A DNA stretch of 64,000 bases from Sorex araneus (GCF_027595985.1 NC_073304.1:215046500-215110499); one strand, 5' to 3'. Numbered from the stretch's first letter, positions 50,720 through 60,823 are shown. The notes: generated by a model from the letters alone, not told the origin. Numbers and translations: made by a program.

Positions 50720-51190
50720 TATATACTTTTCCTTTGCACACGTAGCTATCTATACAAGAAGGAGTGCTCAATTCTTCCTGGAGGCACCACAGCTGATTTC
50801 ATGGAGCAACATTAGTTTCCTTCCTGTTGTGAAGAGAATTTGATAATTGAGGAGGGGGAAGAGGGAAAAACTATAGTTAACCCATAATTAATTTTTCTGG
50901 GGCCAGCCTTGATAAGGAGAATATAAAATCTTCCTTAATGTTGGATAATGAGGCCACCAACTAATAGAGGTGTTGGAGGTAGAGTCTGATTCAACTCCAT
51001 TGTTCCTGGGGTGGGCGGGGGGGCAAGCGGCCCTGCTAGCATCTGGGAATCATGAAAATAGCCAAGAGTGAAACATGCTGAGAACATGGGCTTTGCGGTC
51101 GGATGCCCTGAATTTGAACCCATCTCATGGAGTGAGAAATAAGCATGGCAGACACTTAGCAACTATAGAAACTGGAAAATATAAGGGTGT
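50720..51190. other. Single-copy DNA, no gene seen
   Basis: No repeat or exon is recognised. Confidence 0.4.
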
Positions 51191-51312
51191 CAAATAGATA
51201 CAGGTCCCATGTGTGAGACCCTGACTTTGATGGTCCCCTGAACACTGGCAGATGTGGCTAGACCTGGTGACCCTGAGCATTGTCAGTAGTGACCCTAGAA
51301 AATAAAATGCAG
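51190..51312 (+). mobile_element. Degenerate SINE, sense
   Basis: GTGTGAGACCCTGACTTTGATGGTCCCCTGAACACTGGC and GACCCTGAGCATTGTC. Confidence 0.5.
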
Positions 51313-51424
51313 ATGCATTTGGGAATCATTGTATTATAATTTTTTTGCTTTATGAGAATTAATTTTTATGAAGTTAATTTCTTATGCATATACAAATCTG
51401 AATGCAGAATCTAAAAACTCTTAC

Positions 51425-51655
51425 TTCTGGGGGTGAGGGGGGCTTCCAATTGGTCCTCAGGATGCCCAGGTGCCCCTCCAGATAATTCTAGTCCAACTGG
51501 GCAGGTGGTTCAATGTGAGGGTCCAAGGATGTGATGCTACTTGGGCCCTGCATTGCCAGGGGACTTCAGGGGACCAGTAATACTATGGATTAAACTGGGG
51601 TCAGATGGGTACAAGGCATGCACCTCAACTCCTGTACTATCTCTTTGGTCCTGAA
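51425..51655 (-). mobile_element. Degenerate SINE, antisense
   Basis: ATGTGATGCTACTTGGGCCC, AAACTGGGGTCAGATGGG and GTACTATCTCTTTGGTCC. The left part is uncertain. Confidence 0.5.
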
Positions 51656-52159
51656 AACTTATTTTATATACATGTTAGAACTTTAGAATTGTGAAAAATT
51701 GAAATTGGAGCTAGTTTGCATGATGCAGAGAAAGGCAAAGCTTCTCTGGTTAGGACTAGGTTAGGAAAGTGACAATTCCCTCCTCCCCCTTGCCTCTAGT
51801 CCTGTCCCTGACACACTGTCAGAGGCCCCCTGAGGGCCCCAAGGACATCTAGAAACAGAAACTTGAGTCCCTCTTGCCAACCCCCACACCCACACTCTGA
51901 GTGTTCCTTTTGTAAAACTCCAGGCTGCTATAGTTCTACTAATGCAATTGTCTTATTTTCTTTTAAAAATGATAGGTTTCTTGAGGGCAGGAACCTTCAG
52001 GTTTAAATTTTTAAATTCTTCATGTATTGCTCTACATGTAAGCTGAGTATGTAAGGCCTTGTTAAAAATCTTCCTGTTAGTGCCAGAAATAACCAGAGAC
52101 TCTTATTATATATAAACATCCTTTATTGAATCTTTGAAAAGTGATTTCATAGAACCATC

Positions 52160-52330
52160 AAATTTTCAGCTTGAAGGGACCTTAGAGAACATGTACTTTA
52201 ACACTTATTTTCCGGATGTGGAAACTGGGGCCCAGATAAGTGATTTGGTTGATGTCATGTTGTGAGTTAATAGTAGAACTGGGATCAGAGTGCTGGATAC
52301 CTGATTCTTGGGTTAGGGCTATTTCAACTT
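52160..52330 (+). mobile_element. Ancient mammalian repeat (MIR/L2 age)
   Basis: CAGCTTGAAGGGACCTTAGAGAAC ... CGGATGTGGAAACTGGGGCCCAGA ... AACTGGGATCAGAG, a widespread old repeat pattern. Confidence 0.55.
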
Positions 52331-52504
52331 ATAACAAGAAGCTGCTGTTACCACTAGGATATTATAGATTTGTATTCCAGAGGACACACTTGGCTGCCTA
52401 CAAATCTCCTTTTTTCTCTCCCTAGTTAACCCAGGGAACTAGCTTTATAATCTATGGCCTATGTTTTATTATATATGTGTTTTAAATTTTAAAAAAGTAA
52501 AAGT

Positions 52505-52700
52505 ATGGGGCACAGGGAGAGTTCAGTGGTAGAGCTTTTCCAGGCTTGAGGCCTTGAGCTTAATACGCAGCACTCACCTACTTGTGGGAGGTGATCCAGG
52601 AGACACCATAATTTGGGGTCCCTGGTGCTTCTATAAAGTGTGTCATCTCAGGTATTTTGAAACTAATGGCACCCCCCATCACCACAATAATAACAAAGGG
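52505..52700 (+). mobile_element. Possible degenerate SINE, sense
   Basis: GGGGCACAGGGAGAGTTCAGTGGTAGAGC has a tRNA-like A-box region. The rest is too eroded to be sure. Confidence 0.35.
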
Positions 52701-52704
52701 GAAG

Positions 52705-53140
52705 TGGGGGAAACTGAAAAATTACTGACAGGAGGGATGTCTATGATGTGATAAATGAAAACATAGCTGTTACATGTGGGATGATCCCATTTTGTTTAAA
52801 GCTTAGGTTATTTCCTTAAGGTATATGTCAGGGTAGGAAACATCAGATCTGTTGACGTTATGAGGCCCATCAAGTTCTGCCCCGGAACATGACAGGACAG
52901 ACAAATATGCTTCTTGGTGGCTGTCTGTGGCCCGTCTGCTTGTGCCGTATGGCCCAGGAATGATGCTGTAAATATCCCAATGGCCCTTGGAAGATAAAAG
53001 GTTCCCTACCCTTGGTTTGGCCGGACATAGTTTTCCATGATTGCTCTTGACTCAAGTATTGATGTGAGCACCCAAGTAGCTAATGATATGATAAACATAC
53101 TTGTCAATTTGTATAAATTGATATTGATACCTGACTAGCA
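52705..53140. other. Single-copy DNA, no gene seen
   Basis: No repeat or exon is recognised. Confidence 0.4.
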
Positions 53141-53149
53141 ACTGCTAGA

Positions 53150-53385
53150 GTTTTTATTTCCTTTATCTTATTAGTTTCACGGCTGCACAGTATTGCATAA
53201 TATGTAGGCATATAATTTATTCACTATTCTATTGAAAAGATTTAGGTAAGACCCAGTTCTTCAACAGAATGCAGTGATATTTCTCCTCCATTTATCATTT
53301 GTACATATATGAGCATGGTTGTGATATGGATTCCCAGAGTGGAATTGCTAAATAATTCTGAGATATTATATGGCATGCATTCTCA
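53150..53385 (-). mobile_element. Old LINE-1 fragment, antisense
   Basis: GGCTGCACAGTATTGCATAATATG ... ATTTATTCACTATTCTATTG ... GGATTCCCAGAGTGGAATTGC follows the antisense L1 ORF2 end. Confidence 0.72.
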
Positions 53386-54290
53386 TATGTTTTTGTTGTT
53401 GTTGTTGTTGCTGCTGAGACAAAAATAAATTCCAGCACCTTAACATAACTTTTTAGCTTATTAAAGTGTTCACATACATGAAGTTCTTGGGATTTTTTTA
53501 AACTATATAAATTCATTGATGGGAAAATGATCTAAGTAATTTGTTCAAATCCTAAAGCTTGGGAAGGAAGAACGAAGTTAGAAGTCTAGGTCTTCTTACC
53601 CCATATTCCTCGTGAAAACACAGAAATCAGTCATTTTAGAATAAAGATAGGAATGTGGATCTGTTCTCTTGGGCAGCAGAGACCAGACATTTGCTCTGTT
53701 GATGGGTATCAGTTAGGCATAAGTATCAGAGACTTTGCTAAAAGTACCCTGCCTCCAGCAACATTTCCCCTGAAGTTTTTCAGGAGAGCCCTGTTTCTGT
53801 CCCTTTAAGGTGGGATGCCTCGTAAGGAGTAGCTGCTCTAAGTTAAAGTAGAGAGTGTTTGGGGCATCCAAAACTCCCCCTGTAATCATGGCCATACTCT
53901 CATGTTGGGGTTAGAGGTTCACAGGAATCACATGGAAACACTTGTGCCCTGATGCACAAATGCTTATAGATTTGCTGATTCAAGTCACTGGGGATGTGTG
54001 AGTGTGGATGGGGTGGTGGTGGTGAGGGTCAAAACATACTTTTTCTTTTGGGAACAGAGGACTCTGTGACACTCTAGAGGGTGGCCCAGTGAATAGCTGT
54101 ATTCCCTTTTCTCTCCTCACCCCCTTTTCTCTCCTCACCCCCTTCAGGCTTTGTCCATGTGACCTTATTTAAAATTTCTAAACTAATGGAATCTAAAGCA
54201 AATACCAAGTCTTTTTTTCCCCCAAATACCAAGTGTTACTTGGTTTAACAGACACTTATTGAGCACTTCCCATGAGGAAGACCTTGAGGT
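53386..54290. other. Single-copy DNA, short repeats
   Basis: (TTG)n at about 53392-53413, and an 18-bp tandem duplication TTTTCTCTCCTCACCCCC at about 54107-54144. No exon is recognised. Confidence 0.45.
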
Positions 54291-54365
54291 GGTTGTCTTA
54301 GATCAGGCTGCTCTAACAGAACATCAGAGACTGAGGGAATGGGGGGCTTCAACAACAAACATTTC

Positions 54366-54534
54366 TTTTGGGGGGTTGGTTATTCCTGATGGTGCTCAGG
54401 GCTTACTTCTGGTTCTGTGCTCAAGGATCTGCCCAGGTTCTGCTCAGGGAACCATATGTGTTACCCGGGTTTGAACTGGGTTCAGCTATAAGCAGGGCAA
54501 GTATCTTAAGCCCTGCACTGTCTCTCCAACTCCA
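54366..54534 (-). mobile_element. Older SINE, antisense
   Basis: GATGGTGCTCAGGGCTTACTTC, GTTTGAACTGGGTTCAGC and CTGTCTCTCCAACTCC. Confidence 0.75.
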
Positions 54535-54594
54535 ACTTCTTTTTGCTGAATCTTTATGAAGCCAGAAGGAAAGATCTTGAGCAACCTCCTCATT

Positions 54595-54762
54595 TTTTGT
54601 TGTTGTCTTTAAGCCATACCCAGCAGCATTCCAGGCTTAATACTGGCTTTTTTTCTGAGATCACTCTTGGCTGGGCTTGGGGACCGTATGAGGTGCTGGG
54701 GATTGAACGAAGTTTGCTATGTGCAGGCAAACACCTACCCACTGTACTATCATTCAGGCCAC
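54595..54762 (-). mobile_element. Older SINE, antisense
   Basis: AAGCCATACCCAGCAGCATTCC, GGTGCTGGGGATTGAACG and TACCCACTGTACTATCATTCAGGCC. Confidence 0.7.
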
Positions 54763-54775
54763 AAGCATTCTGCTG

Positions 54776-54955
54776 CTTTTTTTTTCTTTTCAGGTTACAT
54801 CTGGTGATGCTCAGGGGTTACTCCTGGCTTTGCACTCAGGAATTACTCCTGGCAGTGCTCTGGGGACCATATGGGATGTGGATGCCAGGGATCGAATCTG
54901 GGTCTGCTTCATGCAAGGCAAAAACACTCTACCCACTGTACCATCATTCTGGCCC
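54776..54955 (-). mobile_element. Form-A SINE, antisense
   Basis: TTTTCAGGTTACATCTGGTGATGC, GATGCCAGGGATCGAATC and ATCATTCTGGCCCC, with a short insertion (GTGGAT) near the junction of body and head. Confidence 0.85.
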
Positions 54956-55234
54956 CAGCAGATACCTGCTTCCTAATGTGGTATAACCCCCAGTCTGAGG
55001 GCCTCACCCACATGACCTAATCTCACCTGGATTATTTCCAAGAGGTTCCATCTGATGTATCATATTGGGGACGAGGATTTTAATGTACAATTAGGGGAGG
55101 AAGCACACACATTCAAGAACAGATTGGAAGTTACAAGTGCCCAAGATCTCTGCCAAAATATGGGAGAGTCTTCTATAGCACATTCATTCCCAGACACCTC
55201 ACCCTATCCAACTTTCATAGCCCCAGGGAGTAGA

Positions 55235-55770
55235 AACTTATGGGTGGGAGCAGAGGCCTGGCTTGACACATGGGTGCCTTGACCCATCGCTGGGCAGGGC
55301 CTGGCCTATGCTGGACTCAGTCTCCTCTATGGAGACCTGGTCTCCAAGCGGGGGTGTTATGCCAGCAGGGACCCAAAGAGATTTATTTGGTGACCTTTCC
55401 GGATGCAGAATGCAAGCCGAGGGAGGGAGAAAATCAGCTTCGAAGCGGTTAATTTTACTGGCTCCTAAATTGATAAGCTGTGGGACGTCAGTCTGAAATG
55501 AACTCGCCTTGTTCGGAGGGGTTCTAAGACAGCGGAACTCAATCAGCAGCGGGCCGCACGGTTCAAGGCTGCAATTCATCCCGCCGAGCCTCTGAAAAAT
55601 GGGAGGTGACAGTTCATTTTGCCAGTGACAGTCTGTCGGTCTCACTCGCTGCTTCTCCTGTCGATTGCCTGGCTGAGGTGAAGTGCAGCTCCGAGGCCCC
55701 CTCGTTTGGTATTCCACTCAGACGCGCAGGATGGTCCCAGGACCCAAGGTGGGCAAGACTTCCTCCACCC
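55235..55770. other. CpG-containing candidate conserved block
   Basis: The core at about 55380-55620 is repeat-free and keeps CpGs: GAAAATCAGCTTCGAAGCGG, GTTAATTTTACTGGCTCCTAAATTGATAAGC, TGTGGGACGTCAG, GAACTCGCCTTGTTCGG, GGGCCGCACGGTTCAAGGCTGCAATTCATCCCGCCG. ORFs on both strands (55238-55717 minus; 55263-55496 plus) are unrecognised and look like composition effects. Confidence 0.45.
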
Positions 55771-56280
55771 CCACAGCCTGTCTTCCCATCTGTGTGCCTC
55801 TGAGAGGCCCAGGTTGGATGGGGGGTCCCAGGAGCCATTTCCCTGCTTCCCCAACCTCAAGTTCATTAGCTTCCAACGTCCACTTCGGGTGCGCTGGGGC
55901 CTCCTCCTCTCTCCAGAACCTTGAGAGACAAAGTCATTTGGGCAGGAGACTTCCAGCCTCTGCGGAGACACAGGAACTGGGGGAATGTCAAAATACTTCT
56001 GTGGGTGACTGGTGTGAGTGGGAGAGCACAGAGGGAAAATAGACACAACCAGCTAGACATTACCATGCCAACAGCAACTTTGTTTTGGTAGAATCCTCGG
56101 AACAAGGGTGAGCAGAAGGAGGATGGAGAAGGGGAGGTGTGCCCATGCAGGCAGGCCCTAATGCGGATTGTCATCATTCCCCAGTATTTCCTACTGCTCC
56201 CAGACAAGTAAATCAAACCCCAAACACTCATAACTTCTGTATCTTTGTTAACACTCTTCATTTGGATGTTAGAACTGGGA
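55771..56280. other. Single-copy DNA, no gene seen
   Basis: GC-rich left part, no repeat. Several overlapping ORFs are unrecognised. Confidence 0.4.
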
Positions 56281-56282
56281 GG

Positions 56283-56372
56283 GATGGGTCCTGAGCGATA
56301 GCACAGTGGGTAGGATGTTTGTTTTCCACTTGAGCGCCTCTGAGTGTGGTCCCAAAACCAGGAAAAGAAGAA
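56283..56372 (+). mobile_element. SINE with large internal deletion, sense
   Basis: GGGTCCTGAGCGATAGCACAGTGGG (intact A box) joins after about 50 bp to GAGTGTGGTCCCAAAACCAGG. Most of the body is missing. Confidence 0.7.
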
Positions 56373-56374
56373 AT

Positions 56375-56880
56375 ACTGTGAGCTATTCAAGAAAATGCAT
56401 TCATTTTAAAGAAACTCTACTGAATTCTTTAGGGGATATGGACCATGTGGTCTTCAATTTACTTTCTAATGATTCCACAAAATGATGTAAGTTTACCTAG
56501 AAAATAAAACCAAGGTGGCAAAAAATTAACGGTGAATCTAGGTAAAGGGAGTTGCAGGTACTATGGCAATTTTTCTGTAGTTTGAAATTTATTTAAAATT
56601 AAACATCGAGAAAACAACCAAATAGACTTACCTAGCAGCACCCTCATTAAACATCTGTTGAGGATCTAGTAGGCACAGACATAGGGTGTACCAGTAGTCA
56701 AAAAGAGAAGAAAGATATGGACCCTTAAGGAGTTGACTGTACAAGAGGAAAGCAGATGACAGACAACAAATTACAGGTGACTTGTGGATTTGGAATGGAA
56801 GGCTCATACTATAGGAGTGGATGGAGGAACATTCCCCTGTCTGGAGAACCAAGGATGGTTATCAGGAATTGATGGCTTTT
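56375..56880. other. Single-copy DNA, no gene seen
   Basis: No repeat or exon is recognised. Confidence 0.4.
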
Positions 56881-56888
56881 TTTTCACT

Positions 56889-57064
56889 TTCTTTTTTTTT
56901 TTGCTTTTTGAGTCACACCTGGCAATATTCAGGGGTTGCTCCTGGCTCTGCACTCAGGAATCACCCCTGGCAGTGGTTGGGAGACCATGTGGGATGCCGG
57001 AAATTGAACCGAGGTCAGCTGCATGCAAGGCAAATACCCAACCTGCTGTGCTATTGCTCCGGTC
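56889..57064 (-). mobile_element. Form-A SINE, antisense
   Basis: GCTTTTTGAGTCACACCTGG to ATTGCTCCGGTCC. Confidence 0.9.
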
Positions 57065-57084
57065 CAATGATGTATATGTACATA

Positions 57085-57300
57085 TATATTTTTTTGATAT
57101 GCCTTTTATTGAAGGTACATTAATTACACCACAAGATTTCAGGTATACAGACATATATCAATATCTGTCTAGTTTTGAAAACCAAAGTCTAGTTTCCACA
57201 TAATTAACCACTTTATCCAAGCTACACTCCCTTCTGTTCTGGTAATCACTATTTTGTTCTCTTTCTCTCTCTCTCTCTCTTCAAACCATTTTTAAATACT
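57085..57300 (-). mobile_element. Old LINE-1 3' UTR, antisense
   Basis: TTATTGAAGGTACATTAATTACACC ... AACCACTTTATCC ... TCTGGTAATCACTATTTTGTTCTC resembles the antisense 3' UTR of older L1s, followed by (CT)n. Confidence 0.55.
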
Positions 57301-57365
57301 ATAAACATCACATTACAATATTATGTATTTAAAGTGTACATCATTAAAAATCAGAATGTGGATGA

Positions 57366-57436
57366 ACCACCTCCAGTGCCAAGGAAGCTCATCTACTGGC
57401 TTTGCTCCAGAGACTCATAAATGAATCTTGAAAGAT
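57366..57436 (+). repeat. Unclassified dispersed unit, copy 1
   Basis: AACCACCTCC ... AAGCTCATCTACTGGCTTTGCTCCAG ... CATAAATGAATCTTGAAAG is similar, in the same orientation, to 58437-58513. Confidence 0.6.
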
Positions 57437-57454
57437 GTTTAACTTGAGACTTGA

Positions 57455-57685
57455 AGGATGGATAGTACAAGGTTAAGGTGTTTGTCTTGCATGTGACTGC
57501 AGTCATTATTCTAGTTCAAATCCCAGCATTCCATATGGTCCTCAGAGCACTGCCAGGCCTGGCCTCTGGGCACAGACTCACGTATTGCCTTTGAGGATAG
57601 AGCCAGGAGTAGCCCCTGAGCACCACCAGGTGAGCCAGGAGTAGCCCCTGAGCACCACCAGGTGAGGCCCCCCTCAATATAAAAA
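57455..57685 (+). mobile_element. SINE, sense, with internal duplication and TSD
   Basis: GATGGATAGTACAAGGTTAAGG, GTTCAAATCCCAGCATTCCATATGG. The unit GAGCCAGGAGTAGCCCCTGAG plus CACCACCAGGT occurs twice in tandem (about 57600-57663). TTGAGACTTGA repeats at 57444-57454 and 57686-57696. Confidence 0.85.
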
Positions 57686-57696
57686 TTGAGACTTGA

Positions 57697-57853
57697 GAGA
57701 GGCACAGAAATATTGCATGCAGGAAGCCAAGATTTGATCCCTAAAATTGCATATGGTCCCCTGAGCACCATCAGGAGTAACTCCCAAGCACAGAACCAAC
57801 AGTAGCCCCTGTGTACCGCTGGGTGTGGTCCCATAATAATAAAAAAACCCAAC
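57697..57853 (+). mobile_element. Older SINE, sense
   Basis: GAGGCACAGAAATATTGCATGC, GATTTGATCCCTAAAATTGC, GCTGGGTGTGGTCCC and an ATAATAATAAAAAAA tail. Confidence 0.75.
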
Positions 57854-57854
57854 A

Positions 57855-58436
57855 ATAGAGAACTGAAGCATGGGTAGGGGTTATTGAAACCTTACAGGGA
57901 GAGTGTTGCAGAGAGAGGAAACGGCACCTGCAACACCCTCTGGTTCCCTGAACACTGCTGCCTGTGGTAGGATGGGTGGGCCTGCTGAATACAAGTTGGA
58001 AGGCCCCCTCCCGCAAAGAAGAGAGGAAGAGGGTGTGGCTCATGGGAGAACTGAAACAAAGTCGGCTTCTGAACAAAGAGAAAGGAAACCGTGCAAGGAG
58101 GTGAGAGATAAGTAGATGGCAAGCATGGTGGAGGGGGGAGGCTGATTGGCCATGCTGAGGGGCTGGAAAACAAGACCAGAAAGAAACCAAAGCTTTAATT
58201 CGGTGAGGGGCCTCAGCTATTTTGTTTTTTGTTTTAAAATAAAATAAAATAGAGGGGTGTGTGATGTAGCTTAACCTATACCCACTGGCAAGTGCATCAG
58301 CAGCCTGATGGAGCCTTCATCTTCCTGATATGCCCAAACTACTGCTGTGCCTCTGGCTGAACCCCAACGACTTGGGACCAAGTTTCCCAAGAAATTAAAC
58401 CGCCAAAAGTTAGGTATGTGGGAGCCACACCCATCA
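57855..58436. other. Unassigned DNA
   Basis: An (AAAAT)n patch lies at about 58232-58253. The stretch from 58260 on may belong to a long L1 3' UTR that ends at 59375, but I could not confirm this. Confidence 0.35.
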
Positions 58437-58513
58437 ACCACCTTTGGCTCAGCTATACAAGCTCATTTATTGGCCCTGCTCTAGTAACCTGTAAATAAAT
58501 CTCGAAAGAGATA
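58437..58513 (+). repeat. Unclassified dispersed unit, copy 2
   Basis: AACCACCTTTGG ... AAGCTCATTTATTGGCCCTGCTCTAG ... TGTAAATAAATCTCGAAAG, the partner of 57366-57436. Confidence 0.6.
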
Positions 58514-58540
58514 AAAACCCAGACCTGTGCAAGGCTGAAC

Positions 58541-58781
58541 TGTAGCACTTGTCCCATTGTTCATCAATTTGCTCGAGCAGGCACCAGTAATGTTTCCATT
58601 GTGAGACTTGTTGTTTCTGTTTTTGGCATATTAAATACGCCATGGGTAACTTGCCAGGCTCTGCCGTGCGGGCGGGATACTCTCGGTAGCTTGCCAGGCT
58701 CTCCGAGAGGAACGAAGGAATTGAACCCAAGTCAGCCACGTGCAAGGCAAACACCCTACCGCTGTGCTATTGCTCCAGTCC
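58541..58781 (-). mobile_element. Form-B SINE, antisense, with 12-bp TSD
   Basis: Complete body and head; the sense tail is ACAAGTGCTACA with no poly(A). GCAAGGCTGAAC repeats exactly at 58529-58540 and 58782-58793. Confidence 0.96.
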
Positions 58782-58793
58782 GCAAGGCTGAAC

Positions 58794-59130
58794 AAACCAG
58801 GGTAAATTGGAGAAGGGTGGGTGGACCTTGTGCCTGCCTAAGCAGATCCCCTGGCAGCCACTTGCTCCAACAATCCAAAATTGCCTCCATGCCCCAGCCA
58901 GACTCCAGTTTCCCAGGGTGGACCTTACTGAGATACTAACTTCTTGAAAATTCTGATATGTGGGTTTGTGACTGAAATCTCCATGCTTTCTTGGGATCAG
59001 GATGGGCTACCTACCGCCACCTTCCTGTACTTCTGGAAGCCTCAGCAGTCATGTCCACACCACAAAGCTGCCACTCAGTTATAGAAGCTACTCTAGCCTT
59101 ACTTTCCCAATAAAAATACTGAATGCCTGA
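58794..59130. other. Unassigned DNA, possibly L1 3' UTR
   Basis: GTGGGTTTGTGACTGAAATCTCC and CAGCAGTCATGTCCACACCAC lead without a visible break into the L1 end. Inference only. Confidence 0.35.
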
Positions 59131-59378
59131 ACAAATACGATGGCCTCTTAGTACCTATTTTGCAAACTATAATGCACAGAGACAAAGAAAAGTACCATAG
59201 AGGCAGGTGGGGGTAGAGGAGTAGGGGAGGGTGTTGGGGATTATGTGAGGGAAACGGAACATTGGTGGCGGGAAATGTACACTGGAGAGATGGGTGTTGG
59301 ATCATTGTATGACTGAAACCCAATCATGAACACCTTTGTAATGGTCCTATCTCATAGATATTCAATTAAAAGACATGA
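59131..59378 (+). mobile_element. LINE-1 3' end, sense
   Basis: TGGCCTCTTAGTACCTATTTTGC, ACACTGGAGAGATGGGTGTTGG, ATCATTGTATGACTGAAACCC, AACACCTTTGTAATGG and ATTCAATTAAAAG form the standard end of this L1 group. Confidence 0.88.
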
Positions 59379-59385
59379 AAGCAAT

Positions 59386-59870
59386 CATCTTCATCATCAT
59401 CATCACCATCATCATCATCTAGTTGATGGTCGAATTTCTCAAGCAGTCTCAGTAACATCTCCATTTGTCCTAGTCCTGAGATTTTAGGAACCTCTCTCTC
59501 TCTCTCTCTTTTTTTTTTTTTGCGTCACACCCGGCAATGCATACACGGGTTACTCCTGGCTCTGCACTCAGGAATTACTCCTGGCGGTGCTCAGGGGACC
59601 ATATGGGGTGCTGGGAATCGAACCCGGGTCGACCGCGTGCAAGGCAAATGCCCTACCTGCTGTGCTATCACTCCAGCCCCTTTAGGAACCTCTCTTTACT
59701 CGTCCTTCCCAACGATTCCACATTGGAGGCTCTTTCAGGGTCAGGGGAATGAGACACAGCATTGTTACTGGTTTTGGCATATGAATACACCATAGGGAGT
59801 TTGCAAGGCTCTCCCCTGTGGGCAGGAAGCTCTCGGTACCTTGCCAGGTTCTCCCAGAGGAAGAAGTAGG
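59386..59870 (-). mobile_element. Long form-B SINE, antisense, split by a form-A SINE
   Basis: In sense the tail is (GAT)n. The body shares TTTGGCATATGAATACACC and CTCTCGGTACCTTGCCAGG with form B, but carries roughly 85 extra bases between the two arms (CTCGTCCTTCCCAACGATTCC, GGAGGCTCTTTCAGGGTCAGGGG as read on the plus strand). The tRNA head is truncated near 59870. Confidence 0.78.
59498..59681 (-). mobile_element. Form-A SINE inserted in long form-B
   Basis: GCGTCACACCCGGCAATGC to ATCACTCCAGCCCC with (CT)n/T tail. TTTAGGAACCTCTCT repeats exactly at 59483-59497 and 59682-59696. Confidence 0.96.
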
Positions 59871-59900
59871 CTATAAGATGAAAAAAATAAAGTAGAAAAT

Positions 59901-60070
59901 GGAGTGGTTGGAGAGATAGTGGGTAAAACTCTTGCCTTGCATGGGCCTCTTCTGGCTTTGATCCCCAGTACCACACATGTCCCATGCACCACCAAGAGTG
60001 ATCCCTGAACACAGATTCAGGAGTAAGCCCTGAGTCACGGCCAGGCAGGGCCTAAAAACAAAATAAATTA
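59901..60070 (+). mobile_element. Older SINE, sense
   Basis: GAGTGGTTGGAGAGATAGTGGG, GCTTTGATCCCCAGTACC, GATCCCTGAACACAG and an ACAAAATAAATTAAA tail. Confidence 0.75.
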
Positions 60071-60485
60071 AATTCAATTATAAAGTGTAAGACTAGGGGA
60101 CTGCAAGTAAGATATGGTGGTGACTTGGACCAAGATTGTTGCAGAGGGCCTGGAGAGAAATGGAAACATGGAAATATATTTGGCAGGTAGAATAGGCACA
60201 GTGAGAAAGTCACAAGAAAAATCACCTCTAGGTTTCAAATTGGGCAATTTGATTATCTGCAACACTATGTACTAAACTAGAGAAGATGGGGTAGAGTGGG
60301 TTTGGAGTTAATAAGGAAGGGGACAAATTGTCATCTCTCTGGAATCTGAAATCACCCTGAACTTTTCACAATAAAAAAATGTAACATCTAATATTAATTA
60401 TAACAGAGTTCCATTCAGGCAGTGACTGAGGCTCCAGTGCCAGTGAATAAATTTTTAACCCCCTTTTCTGACCACATCCCTGAAC
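60071..60485. other. Single-copy DNA, no gene seen
   Basis: No repeat or exon is recognised. Confidence 0.4.
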
Positions 60486-60489
60486 TTTC

Positions 60490-60563
60490 AAGGGCTCACT
60501 CACAAGTCACCTGTAAATTTATGCAAGACAAGTACCTTACTCCTGTACTATCTCTTCAGCCAA
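60490..60563 (-). mobile_element. Head-end SINE scrap, antisense
   Basis: ATTTATGCAAGACAAGTACC and TGTACTATCTCTTCAGCC are the 5' head of an old copy. Confidence 0.45.
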
Positions 60564-60656
60564 TGTTACCTATTTTTAGAAACAATTGTGGGCCTACAAA
60601 TTCTCTCTCTTTTCTATTTTTCAGCCCTTTGGTTTCTGTAGGAGCTACAGTGTTCT

Positions 60657-60823
60657 GTTTTTTTTTTCTTTTTGGGTCACACCTGGTGATGCACAGGGGT
60701 TACTCCTGGCTCTGCACTCAGGAATTATTCCTGGCGGTCTTCGGGGGACCATATGGGGTGCTGGGAATCGAACCTGGGTCGGCCGTGTGCAAAGCAAATG
60801 CCCTACCGGCTGTGCTGGCCCCA
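60657..60823 (-). mobile_element. Form-A SINE, antisense, with 12-bp TSD
   Basis: TCTTTTTGGGTCACACCTGGTGATGC to a head that lost about 10 bp (TGTGCTGGCCCC). CTACAGTGTTCT repeats exactly at 60645-60656 and 60824-60835. The lost bases remove part of the A box, so this copy is probably not transcribable. Confidence 0.95.

Larger units (their letters stand above)
54292..55130 (+). mobile_element. Ancient repeat split by three SINEs
   Basis: Left piece GATCAGGCTGCTCTAACAGAACATCAGAGACTGAGG. Right piece from about 54960: CTCACCCACATGACCTAATC ... CATATTGGGGACGAGGATTTTAATGTACAATTAGGGGAGGAAGC. Together they follow one well-known mammalian repeat (gctgctataacaga...attgggggttaggatttcaac). The family name is uncertain. 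Confidence 0.55.
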
